Assembly: GCA_964539925.1 (NCBI GenBank)
Contig: CAZILB010000094.1
Location: forward strand, 1-15,525
Length of the DNA stretch: 15,525 nt
DNA from: DP-20 sp964539925
Lineage (GTDB): Bacteria > Desulfobacterota > Binatia > UBA9968
Reading direction: 5' to 3'
The number at the start of each line of letters is the position of its first letter. The first letter of the stretch is position 1. A program made the position numbers and the translations under genes. This document shows positions 6,877 through 13,542 of the stretch, one piece after another. The notes under the pieces were generated by a model, which did no database searches, was not told where the DNA came from, and saw only the letters and a program-made list of their open reading frames with translations.

Positions 6877-8100
6877 ATGGCATTCTTTCAATATCGCGCC
6901 GCCGATCAAGCCGGCAAGGTGATTGACGGCGTGATGGAGGCGGACGCCGAGCGCAGCGTGATCATGCGTCTGCGCGAAATGGGATTTATCCCGCTGCGCA
7001 TTGCCGCCCCGAGCGAGCGGAGCATCGGCGTGGCACGCAAGCGGCTGCCGCTTTTTACCAAGCACAAAGTCAGCCAGGACCATCTTTTACAGTTCACCCG
7101 CGAGCTGGCTACGCTGCTCGCCGCCGGTCTGCCGCTCGATCGCAGCCTTGCCATTCTGGGCGGTCTGATCGAAGGGGGTGAGTTAAGCAAAGTTTTGCGC
7201 TCGCTGGTTGAAGCGGTGCGCGCAGGCAAGTCGCTAGCGGTTTCGATGGGTGAGCATCCCGACGTGTTTCCGCGCATCTACGTGAATATGATTCGCGCCG
7301 GCGAAGCCGGCGGCATCCTGGAAGCCGTCCTGCGCTACTTAACCGAGTACATGGAAAACACACTCGCGCTCAAAGAAGACGTAAAGTCGGCGCTGATTTA
7401 TCCGGCGATATTGGGGGGCGCCGCGGGTGTTTCTTTGATCGTGCTTTTTCTTTTCGTCATTCCGCGTTTTTCAACGATTTTTGAAGATGTCGGGGAATCG
7501 CTCCCATGGATTACCAAAGGAGTGATCGGGTTCAGCCAATTGTTGAATCAGTACGGTTGGATAGCGCTGCTCGTGATCGTGGCCGCCGTGGCCGGCGGGA
7601 TTTATTATACGCGCACTCCGGAGGGACGCAGTGAATGGGATCGTCTCTGTCTGCGCGCGTGGCTCATCGGCGATCTCGTGCGCAAGTTCGAGACTGCCCG
7701 CTTTGCGCGCACGCTGTCCTCCCTGATGAAAGGCGGCGTGCCGCTGCTCGAAGCGTTGGGCACGGTTCAGGGCGTTGTCGGCAACCGATTGATGGCGCGG
7801 GCCATTGCGCAAGTTCAGGTGCGCGTGCGCGAAGGAAAGGGCATGGGGGAACCGCTGAGCGAGAGCGGTTTGTTTCCGCCGTTGGCGCTCAACATGATCG
7901 CGGTCGGCGAAGAGACCGGAAAATTGGAAGTCATGCTCGCCGAGGTCGCGGCTTATTATGACCAAGAAGTCAAACGCACGACTAAAAGATTAACTTCATT
8001 ACTGGAGCCGGCATTGATCTTGGGGATGGGCTTGATTATCGGTGTGGTCGTGGTTTCCATGCTGCTGGCCATATTTAGTATCAATGATTTACCATTCTAA
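6877..8100 (+). CDS. gspF: Type II secretion system inner-membrane platform protein GspF
   Basis: At 407 residues it has the standard GspF/PilC length. It opens with the typical MAFFQYRAADQAGKVIDGV and contains two T2SSF domains (about 70-195 and 272-398), each with the family's FTRELATLLAAGLPL-type helix (73-87, and the related FARTLSSLMKGGVPL at 276-290). Membrane segments are near 175-197, 226-244 and 376-399. It forms the platform that couples GspE rotation to pseudopilin insertion. The conserved GEETGKLEVML (344-354) is present. The start ATG lies 24 bases after the Ns with only a weak Shine-Dalgarno (CGAAGA), but the N-terminus aligns with the family. The 3' end overlaps gspG by 17 bases. 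Confidence 0.96.
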   Translation: MAFFQYRAADQAGKVIDGVMEADAERSVIMRLREMGFIPLRIAAPSERSIGVARKRLPLFTKHKVSQDHLLQFTRELATLLAAGLPLDRSLAILGGLIEGGELSKVLRSLVEAVRAGKSLAVSMGEHPDVFPRIYVNMIRAGEAGGILEAVLRYLTEYMENTLALKEDVKSALIYPAILGGAAGVSLIVLFLFVIPRFSTIFEDVGESLPWITKGVIGFSQLLNQYGWIALLVIVAAVAGGIYYTRTPEGRSEWDRLCLRAWLIGDLVRKFETARFARTLSSLMKGGVPLLEALGTVQGVVGNRLMARAIAQVQVRVREGKGMGEPLSESGLFPPLALNMIAVGEETGKLEVMLAEVAAYYDQEVKRTTKRLTSLLEPALILGMGLIIGVVVVSMLLAIFSINDLPF

Positions 8101-8518
8101 GAATATTTTAAGAAAACAAGAAGGCTTCACGCTCGTCGAGTTGATCGTCGTCGTGATTATTATCGGCTTGCTTTCCGGTCTGGTGCTGCCGCAGTTTATC
8201 AGGCAGAGTGAAAGAGCCACGGCGAGAGCCGCCAAGGCGCAAATCGAGCTTCTCGGCACCGCACTGGATACCTTTCGCTTGGACGTTGGCCGCTATCCGA
8301 CGACGCAGGAGGGGTTGCAGGCGCTTACGCAAAAACCGGGCGGGGTTGATCGTTGGGATGGACCGTATCTCAGAAAGGAGGTGCCCAACGACCCTTGGGG
8401 AAGACCCTATATCTATAAAAGCCCCGGCGATCATGGACCGTACGATATTCTGTCCCACGGCGCGGACGGCGTTCCCGGCGGTGAAGGAAACGACCGCGAT
8501 GTCGTCAGTTGGGAGTAA
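8084..8518 (+). CDS. gspG: Major pseudopilin GspG
   Basis: The start is placed at ATG 8084, inside the end of gspF, because it gives a proper prepilin leader of 14 residues ending in KQEG, followed by mature FTLVELIVVV with Glu at mature position +5 (Glu19). The more upstream ATG (8042) would put an odd hydrophobic Trp/Cys-rich stretch in front. The 144-residue protein has the GspG C-terminal signature: GRYPTTQEGLQALTQKP, DRWDGPYLRKEVPNDPWGRP and the calcium-binding end region (GADGVPGGEGNDRDVVSW). It is cleaved by a prepilin peptidase (not encoded in this window) and polymerises into the periplasmic pseudopilus. The overlaps with gspF (17 bases) and gspH (20 bases) argue for translational coupling. 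Confidence 0.96.
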   Translation: MIYHSKNILRKQEGFTLVELIVVVIIIGLLSGLVLPQFIRQSERATARAAKAQIELLGTALDTFRLDVGRYPTTQEGLQALTQKPGGVDRWDGPYLRKEVPNDPWGRPYIYKSPGDHGPYDILSHGADGVPGGEGNDRDVVSWE

Positions 8519-8954
8519 CCGCGGCGGCTTCACGCTCATTGAACTTGTCTTGGTGATGCTCTTGATGGGGGTGAGCCTGCTCGTGGTCTTGCCCAACATC
8601 AATAAGGGTCTGCAGGACCGCGAGGTGCGCAAGTCGGCTCTCGGGTTAGCCGCGGTGGCGCGCGATCTGCGCAGCCGCGCCGCCATGGACGGTGTGCCGC
8701 AACAACTGGTGCTTTATCTACCGCAAAACAGTTATCTCGTCGGCCGGCGCCGCGACGTGCAGCTGCCGTCGGACGTGAGGTTCGCGTCCGTCGAAGGCGG
8801 TGAGACGATCGACCGCGACACCAAGAAATTCTATTTTTTCCCAAACGGCAGCAGCCTCGGCGGCGAGATTGTCCTGGCGGACCGCGACGGCAGTATCGTC
8901 TACGCGGTTCGGGTTGATGCGCTTAGCGGTCGGATCGCCGTTGTCCGGCAATAG
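8499..8954 (+). CDS. gspH: Minor pseudopilin GspH
   Basis: ATG 8499 gives a 10-residue leader (MSSVGSNRGG) before mature FTLIELVLVM, with Glu at +5. AAGGAAA at 8484-8490 serves as Shine-Dalgarno, eight bases upstream. The protein has 151 residues: the N-terminal methylation helix (11-33) followed by a beta-rich domain with FYFFPNGSSLGGEIVLADRDGS, which matches the GspH/FimT C-terminal pattern. It lies third in the pseudopilin run, as expected for gspH, and is probably part of the minor-pseudopilin group near the pseudopilus tip. Identity as GspH rather than another minor pseudopilin rests on order and the C-terminal pattern. Confidence 0.9.
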   Translation: MSSVGSNRGGFTLIELVLVMLLMGVSLLVVLPNINKGLQDREVRKSALGLAAVARDLRSRAAMDGVPQQLVLYLPQNSYLVGRRRDVQLPSDVRFASVEGGETIDRDTKKFYFFPNGSSLGGEIVLADRDGSIVYAVRVDALSGRIAVVRQ

Positions 8955-8965
8955 AGGAGGGTGGC

Positions 8966-9004
8966 GTGAAAATCGCATTGAAAATGGAGCGGCGCGCCTC
9001 GTGA
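8966..9004 (+). other. Candidate 12-codon ORF ending on the gspI start codon
   Basis: The strongest ribosome-binding sequence of the region, AGAGGAGG at 8953-8960, is five bases before a GTG at 8966, which is not in frame with gspI. That GTG opens a 12-codon frame (MKIALKMERRAS) whose TGA (9002-9004) overlaps the gspI GTG at 9001 as GTGA. It may be a coupling peptide that delivers ribosomes to gspI, or the trace of a one- or two-base frameshift in the gspI leader. Confidence 0.35.
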
Positions 9005-9411
9005 CAGTCGGCAAACAGAAGAAGCCCAAAGGCTTCACACTCCTGGAAGTTTTGGTGGCGATGACCATACTCGGGTTGGGAGTCGTAACACTCCTCCAGA
9101 TATTTTCGTTGGGTCTTGGGCTCGGCGCGCGCAGCTCGGCCGGTACGGAGGCTGTGACGCAAGGCGCCCGCGTGATGGACGAGCTTTTGGCGCGTAAAAT
9201 GTTGCCCAGGGGTTCGGAGAGCGGCAGGATTGACGGCGTTGGCCGCTGGCTGGCGCAAATTCAGCCCATGCGCGACTCGGGGCAGGCGCTCAGTTTGTCC
9301 AGCCCATGGGAACTCACGGAAATCACGCTAGAGTTGATCGTGGACGAAGGTGGACGCGAGCGCAGCGTCGAATTTACGACGCTCCGTTTGTCGCGCAAAA
9401 ACAATCCATGA
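9001..9411 (+). CDS. gspI: Minor pseudopilin GspI
   Basis: A 136-residue protein from GTG 9001, with an 11-residue basic leader (MTVGKQKKPKG) before mature FTLLEVLVAMTILGLGVVTL and Glu at +5. The FTLLEVLVAM start is typical for GspI, the component thought to nucleate the GspI-J-K tip complex. The C-terminal part has alternating strands ending in EFTTLRLSRK, typical of the family. No in-frame ATG, GTG or TTG lies between 8950 and 9001, so the GTG is the only ordinary start that keeps a short leader, although it lacks a Shine-Dalgarno of its own; the one upstream serves the 12-codon ORF. Its stop overlaps the gspJ start as ATGA. Confidence 0.92.
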   Translation: MTVGKQKKPKGFTLLEVLVAMTILGLGVVTLLQIFSLGLGLGARSSAGTEAVTQGARVMDELLARKMLPRGSESGRIDGVGRWLAQIQPMRDSGQALSLSSPWELTEITLELIVDEGGRERSVEFTTLRLSRKNNP

Positions 9412-10082
9412 GCGCGTCTCGGGTGAGTGCAGTTACGCCCTCGGCGGTGACCGAGCCGGACCGAGAGCCGCTCGGCGCGTCGGCGGGCTTCACCCTGGTC
9501 GAAGTCGTGCTCGCACTGACGATTTTCGCCCTGATGGGGACGATACTGTACGGCGCTTTTTCCCTCGGACATAACGCGCTGGCAAAGTCCGAGGTCAGTT
9601 TTGCGCGCAACCAGCAGATGCGCGCCGTGAGCGACCTGCTTGCCAATTATGTGCGCTCGACTTATCCCTATCGCGAGTCCCAACAGGATCCCAGCCCGTA
9701 TTTCTCCGGTGAATCTGAAACCCTCACCTTCGTGTCGGCGTATTCCCACGGCTTGGGCGGGCGTGGCATGGCCAAAATCAGCATTGCCAAGGAAGAAGAC
9801 GGCGCCGGCCGAGCGCTTCTCAAGTTGGTGGAATCCGTACCCTTGAGCCTGGGCGAGGGCGGCGCAGGCGGCCACACCCATAGCGTAATTCTTCACGGCA
9901 ATATCAGGGACTTTCGGCTCGCCTACTTGGACCCCCGGCCGGATACAGAACAGTGGGAAGAGCGCTGGGACACGAAAGAGCGGGGCATGTTGCCGCGGGC
10001 GGTGCGGTTTACTTACCAGGATCAAGACGGCAAAGAGATTCGCTGGGTGTTTCCGGTGATGATGATGGTTCTGGCGCCATGA
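9408..10082 (+). CDS. gspJ: Minor pseudopilin GspJ
   Basis: A 224-residue protein; GspJ is usually around 200. The ATG (9408) overlaps the gspI stop as ATGA. Mature FTLVEVVLALTIFALMGTIL has Glu at +5 (Glu32) after a cleavage-site Gly27. The GspJ C-terminal pattern is visible: LHGNIRDFRLAYLD, then LPRAVRFTYQDQDG near the end. The leader of 27 residues is long and carries acidic residues (TEPDREP) instead of the usual short basic stretch. GTG at 9423 or 9447 would shorten it to 22 or 14 residues, but neither has a Shine-Dalgarno. It is part of the tip complex with GspI and GspK. The stop overlaps gspK as ATGA. Confidence 0.93.
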   Translation: MSASRVSAVTPSAVTEPDREPLGASAGFTLVEVVLALTIFALMGTILYGAFSLGHNALAKSEVSFARNQQMRAVSDLLANYVRSTYPYRESQQDPSPYFSGESETLTFVSAYSHGLGGRGMAKISIAKEEDGAGRALLKLVESVPLSLGEGGAGGHTHSVILHGNIRDFRLAYLDPRPDTEQWEERWDTKERGMLPRAVRFTYQDQDGKEIRWVFPVMMMVLAP

Positions 10083-11101
10083 TTCGGCAATTCGATAGCC
10101 TAGCCCGAGGAAAGAAATTCGCCGGCGAGCGTGGTGCGGCTCTGCTCATGGTGCTCTGGATATTCATTTTTTTATTCGTGGTCGCCTTTGAGTTCACCAG
10201 TGCGGTCCGCGAAGAAGCGGCGGCGGCGCACCGTTATCGCGACGAAACTCAGGGCTATTATTTGGCGATGGCTGGTTTTGAGCGGGGCCTCTATGACCTT
10301 CTCCATCGGCAATCCGGCGCCGGCCAGTTGCCGCAGGATCCGTCAAAGGAGGATCCTTTCGAAGGCGGTTGGCGCGACGAAAGCCTCGGTGCCGCGACTT
10401 TCCGTGTTCGCTTGATCGATCAGGGCGGCAAGATCAACATCAATCGTGTCAACGAGGAAACTCTGCGGCGGATTTTCACCAATCTCGGCGTGGAGGTTCC
10501 GTTGAGGGATATTTTGGTCGATTCCATCATGGACTGGCGCGACCCAGATGATTTACATAGAACCAACGGCGCCGAGAGCGATTATTATCTCGCTCTTACG
10601 CCACCCTATACGGCGAAGAACGGGCCGTTCGACAGCGTCGAAGAGATGCTCTGGGTCCGGGGCGTGACGGCGGAGCTTTTTTACGGCTATTCCGATTATG
10701 ATGACTTGGCGCGGGACAACCCGCGACGGATCGGCCTGCGCGAAATATTTACTGTCGACAGCCCCATCGACCGGGTCAATTTGCGCACGGCCGGCGCCGA
10801 AGTGATTCACGCGCTGAGCGGTATCTCCCTGGAGAAATGCCGTGCCTTTGTCGAAGAGCGCAAAAGGCTCTCGGACAAAACTCTTGCGGATATGCTCCCT
10901 CTGCTGGGTCTTGGTTCGGGAGACCCGATGCTGCAACTGTTTGTCTTTACCAATCCTTCGGTTATCGCGGTAGAGGCGGAAGGCCGCCCGGCGGACTCCC
11001 GGCAGCCGCGGCGGATCAAGGGCGTGGTTCGGCTTGGAGGAGCTCGGGGCTTTGAGCTGCTGCGCTGGCTGGATCGCGACACGGTGCTACCACAAAGTTG
11101 A
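10079..11101 (+). CDS. gspK: Pseudopilus tip protein GspK
   Basis: A 340-residue protein, long for a pseudopilin as expected of GspK. The leader ends in GERG (Gly19), followed by the hydrophobic helix AALLMVLWIFIFLFVVAF. Mature position +5 is Met, not Glu, which is the known feature of GspK as the tip subunit. The large globular domain shows GGKININRVNEETL, then DWRDPDDLHRTNGAESDYY (the family's calcium-site region) and PYTAKNGPFDSVEEMLWVRG, followed by helix-hairpin-helix-like segments (VNLRTAGAEVIHALSG). It caps the pseudopilus together with GspI and GspJ. The start overlaps gspJ as ATGA. A 62-base spacer follows before gspL. Confidence 0.95.
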   Translation: MIRQFDSLARGKKFAGERGAALLMVLWIFIFLFVVAFEFTSAVREEAAAAHRYRDETQGYYLAMAGFERGLYDLLHRQSGAGQLPQDPSKEDPFEGGWRDESLGAATFRVRLIDQGGKININRVNEETLRRIFTNLGVEVPLRDILVDSIMDWRDPDDLHRTNGAESDYYLALTPPYTAKNGPFDSVEEMLWVRGVTAELFYGYSDYDDLARDNPRRIGLREIFTVDSPIDRVNLRTAGAEVIHALSGISLEKCRAFVEERKRLSDKTLADMLPLLGLGSGDPMLQLFVFTNPSVIAVEAEGRPADSRQPRRIKGVVRLGGARGFELLRWLDRDTVLPQS

Positions 11102-11104
11102 ATC

Positions 11105-11167
11105 ATGGGGTATGATGGCGCGGTTATGATCTTCGGCTCAATCCGGTTCAAAACGCAGGTGAAATGA
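11105..11167 (+). other. Candidate 20-codon ORF between gspK and gspL
   Basis: An ATG four bases after the gspK stop opens a 20-codon frame (starting MGYDGAVMIF) whose TGA (11165-11167) overlaps the gspL ATG as ATGA. No Shine-Dalgarno precedes it, so it could be translated only by reinitiation from gspK. It may be chance; any ATG followed by A creates such an overlap if the other frame is open. Confidence 0.2.
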
Positions 11168-12738
11168 TCGCACTTCGCCAGCTGCGGGATCTTTCCCGCG
11201 CGGATTTTCTGAGGAGCGTCGGGCTCTATTTCTTGAACGACCGGATCGTCATGGTGCGTTTGCGCAAGAGTTTCCTCGACGTCGACATGGTCGAGCTGGA
11301 GGAGCGTGAGCTGCACCACGGAGACAGCCGGCCAGCGATCTCGGAGCTTACCGGTTGGGTGGCCGAGGACGTCAAAGAAATCGCCCTTAAGGCCGAGACC
11401 GAGGCACGGGAGCGGGCGCTGCGCCAGGCGTTGGTTTCCCTGCTGCCGCATTTCAGCGCGCTCAGAGATACGATTTATATCTGCGTTCCCCTCGATCAGG
11501 TGGTCGTCCAGCAGGTGTTCTTGCCGCTCGCAGCCTCAGAAAATCTTCAACAAGTGATGGAGTACGAAATCGATAGGCACTTGCCGTTTAAACGCGAGGA
11601 GATTTACTACGATTTTTTACCGGCGGGCCGACAGGGCGAAAAACTCTGCGTCTATGTTTTTGCCATACCCAAGAAACAGCTTGACGGCATCTTGGCGATA
11701 CTGGAGTCCTTCGGCATCAAACCGGCGGGAGTCGAAACCACGGCTACCGCGCTGGCCAACTCTCTCATGTTTTGTCAGGGCGAAAACAAAGGCATCGCCG
11801 CGGTAGTTGCCGGTCACGGAGAAAATTGGGAAATGATCGGATTGCAGAGCGGGGCAGGCGCCTGGAATTCAAATCCCGAGTTTCTATTTGCCCACTGTGT
11901 GCCTGTGTCCCAATGGGCCGTAGGCCCTGGAAAAGAGCTGCTTCGCCAGTGTCTGAACCTGGCACCGAAGCTCTATCGCTGCGGTAATTTGAGCGCGCTC
12001 AATGGCGCAGCCGAAGGCCGCCTTACCCAGGCCGAGGATATGGTTGATTTGGCACGTATCCGCTTCAAGGGGGATAAATCGGCGGCGACGGCGGAATCCT
12101 TGCCGGCCATCGGCGCCGCTCTGCGCGGCCTGCGCGAAGCTCCCCTGGTGACCAATCTGCTGCGCCATGAAGGCGAGGCCCAAGGCAGCCGCAAGGCGGT
12201 CTCGTTGCTCAACATCCTGCTCTTTGGGTTACTTGGGATAGCTTTGATCCTTTGGGCGGTTAGTTTCCCCGTAAAAGACGAGCTACGCGTGCGCCAGCTG
12301 CAAAAGGAAAATCAGAGGCTCGAACCCACGGTCCAGGCACTGCGTGCGGAGGAGTCGCAACTCGAGCAATTGCAAAAAGAAGTCGGTTTCCTCTCCGAAC
12401 TGGAAAGGCGCCGTGGCGAAGTGCTGCTGATGCTCGACGAGTTGTCGAAAATCCTGCCAACCAGCGCCTATGTGACGAATTTGCGCTATCGTTCCGGCGT
12501 GTTGGAAATCCAAGGGAGCGCAGAAAATGCCTCAGCGCTAATTCCGCTTTTGGAACGCTCGCCGTTTTTTGAGAACGTCGCTTTCAACGCGCCGTCTAAT
12601 CGCGGCCGTGATAATCGCGAAACTTTTTCGCTCAAGGCGGATATCGAAAAACAACCGGTAAAATCACGAGAAATCAGCAAGGCGCCGAGCGCGGAAGGCG
12701 CCAAGGAAACGCCAAAGGGGAGCTTGGAAAAACCATGA
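11164..12738 (+). CDS. gspL: GspL-like protein: PilM-like domain fused to PilN-like domain
   Basis: A 524-residue inner-membrane protein that should link GspE to the periplasmic parts of the secretion system. The cytoplasmic half (about 15-330) has the actin-like PilM/GspL fold pattern (RSVGLYFLNDRIVMVRL, ENLQQVMEYEIDRHLPFKREEIYYDF, GVETTATALAN). The usual phosphate-loop residues of PilM (DIGSS-type) are not visible, so nucleotide binding is doubtful. One membrane helix (about 347-368) is followed by a coiled coil (371-415) and a PilN-like ferredoxin-fold domain (416-478) with the typical LLMLDELSKILPTSAYVTNLRY. The C-terminus (480-524) is charged and probably disordered. It is longer than the GspL proteins of enterobacteria (about 400). 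The start ATG has AGGTGA only one base away, so it may depend on coupling; no in-frame alternative exists upstream. It overlaps the next gene as ATGA. Confidence 0.88.
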   Translation: MIALRQLRDLSRADFLRSVGLYFLNDRIVMVRLRKSFLDVDMVELEERELHHGDSRPAISELTGWVAEDVKEIALKAETEARERALRQALVSLLPHFSALRDTIYICVPLDQVVVQQVFLPLAASENLQQVMEYEIDRHLPFKREEIYYDFLPAGRQGEKLCVYVFAIPKKQLDGILAILESFGIKPAGVETTATALANSLMFCQGENKGIAAVVAGHGENWEMIGLQSGAGAWNSNPEFLFAHCVPVSQWAVGPGKELLRQCLNLAPKLYRCGNLSALNGAAEGRLTQAEDMVDLARIRFKGDKSAATAESLPAIGAALRGLREAPLVTNLLRHEGEAQGSRKAVSLLNILLFGLLGIALILWAVSFPVKDELRVRQLQKENQRLEPTVQALRAEESQLEQLQKEVGFLSELERRRGEVLLMLDELSKILPTSAYVTNLRYRSGVLEIQGSAENASALIPLLERSPFFENVAFNAPSNRGRDNRETFSLKADIEKQPVKSREISKAPSAEGAKETPKGSLEKP

Positions 12739-13406
12739 AGGAGTTTTGGCGCCGGCTGTCTAAGCGCGAACGCGCGTTGGTGGTGCTTAGCGCTGTGATA
12801 CTCGTCGTGTTCGTCGGCAAATACGTCGTGGTGACGCCGTTCATCGAGCGTCGGCAGTGGGTCAAGAGCCAATTGGAAAGCCAACCGCAGTTGCTCGCTA
12901 ATAATCTGCGCTATTTAAGCCAGGCGGAAGCGCGGCGCGCTTCGTTGGAAGCGCTGCGGAATCAAGTCCAGGCCTACGAAGCCAACCTCTTGTCCGGCAC
13001 GACACCGTCGGTCAGCGCATCGGACTTACAGGAAACGGTGCAAGGCTTGGCGACGCGGGAAGGCACGCAGGTGATTACCACCCGGGTGCTTAATCCCGAA
13101 ACCGCCGGGTCGTTTGCCAAGATCGGCATTCAGATGGAAATCGGCGGCCAGATACAGCAACTGGCGGCTCTGATGAGAGCTCTCGAAGCATCGCCCAAAC
13201 TGCTGGTGGTCGACGAGCTTACGGTGCGTTCTTTATTCCGGCCCGTCGGTTTCCCGCAGCCCCGGGGCGTTCCGCAGCCGCCCGCGCAAAATTTGCGCGC
13301 CGGTCTCACGATGGCGGGCTTTGTGCGGGTACAACCGACTGTTGCTGCTAAGGAGCCGCCGGCACCTGCTGGCCCGCTCAAGGGGGGCGGGGGAAAAGGC
13401 GCGTGA
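12735..13406 (+). CDS. gspM: GspM/PilO-like type II secretion protein
   Basis: A 223-residue bitopic protein: short cytoplasmic KEFWRRLSKRER, membrane helix about 13-34, a coiled coil (36-85), then a periplasmic ferredoxin-like domain with VQGLATREGTQVITTRVL and IGGQIQQLAALMRALEASPKLLVVDELTVR (about 140-169), the standard PilO/GspM half-repeat pattern. It partners GspL in the assembly platform. The C-terminal tail (from about 176) is Pro/Gly-rich. The ATG overlaps the gspL stop (ATGA), which places it firmly in the operon. Sequence similarity among these proteins is low, so the name rests on architecture and position after gspL. Confidence 0.87.
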   Translation: MKEFWRRLSKRERALVVLSAVILVVFVGKYVVVTPFIERRQWVKSQLESQPQLLANNLRYLSQAEARRASLEALRNQVQAYEANLLSGTTPSVSASDLQETVQGLATREGTQVITTRVLNPETAGSFAKIGIQMEIGGQIQQLAALMRALEASPKLLVVDELTVRSLFRPVGFPQPRGVPQPPAQNLRAGLTMAGFVRVQPTVAAKEPPAPAGPLKGGGGKGA

Positions 13407-13434
13407 CTGAGCGCGGCCACCCAATAGTAAATCG

Positions 13435-13462
13435 TTGTAAAGTACAGAAGGCTTTGTATAAT
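13435..13462 (+). promoter_or_regulatory. Candidate internal sigma-70 promoter before gspC-gspD
   Basis: A perfect -10 hexamer TATAAT (13457-13462) lies 16 bases after TTGTAA (13435-13440, four of six of the -35 consensus). Transcription would start near 13469. It sits in the only long spacer (136 bases) inside the later secretion genes, between gspM and gspC, so gspC and gspD may be expressed separately from the pseudopilin genes. Confidence 0.5.
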
Positions 13463-13473
13463 CGTCGCGGTGC

Positions 13474-13542
13474 ATGGATCGAAGTGCCCCCAAGGGCCAG
13501 GAAAAGGCTTTCAGGGCCAAAGCGAATGGAAAGGAACAGTAA
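13474..13542 (+). other. 22-codon ORF in frame with gspC, ended by TAA
   Basis: ATG 13474 opens a basic, hydrophilic frame (MDRSAPKGQEKAF...) of 22 codons that ends with TAA at 13540-13542. The next codon, in the same frame, begins the gspC membrane segment. A basic cytoplasmic leader of this length followed by a membrane helix is what a GspC N-terminus normally looks like. It is therefore either the true 5' end of gspC separated by a sequencing or real nonsense change, or an independent leader peptide. Confidence 0.4.

Noticed and set aside
4988..11101. Type IV pilus assembly cluster instead of type II secretion
   Set aside because: GspG-type C-terminal signature, a GspK without Glu at +5, the four minor pseudopilins H-I-J-K and a GspC-like protein beside the secretin favour a T2SS; no pilT or pilin-like adhesin gene is seen.
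11100..11130. TATGAT at 11111-11116 as a -10 element for a promoter before gspL
   Set aside because: No acceptable -35 sequence lies 15-19 bases upstream, and the spacer is only 62 bases within an otherwise coupled operon.
11600..11650. PAGRQG in GspL as a repeat-derived insertion
   Set aside because: This peptide is typical of another dispersed repeat, but the flanking strands read normally for the family and the surrounding bases match that repeat poorly, so it is probably chance.
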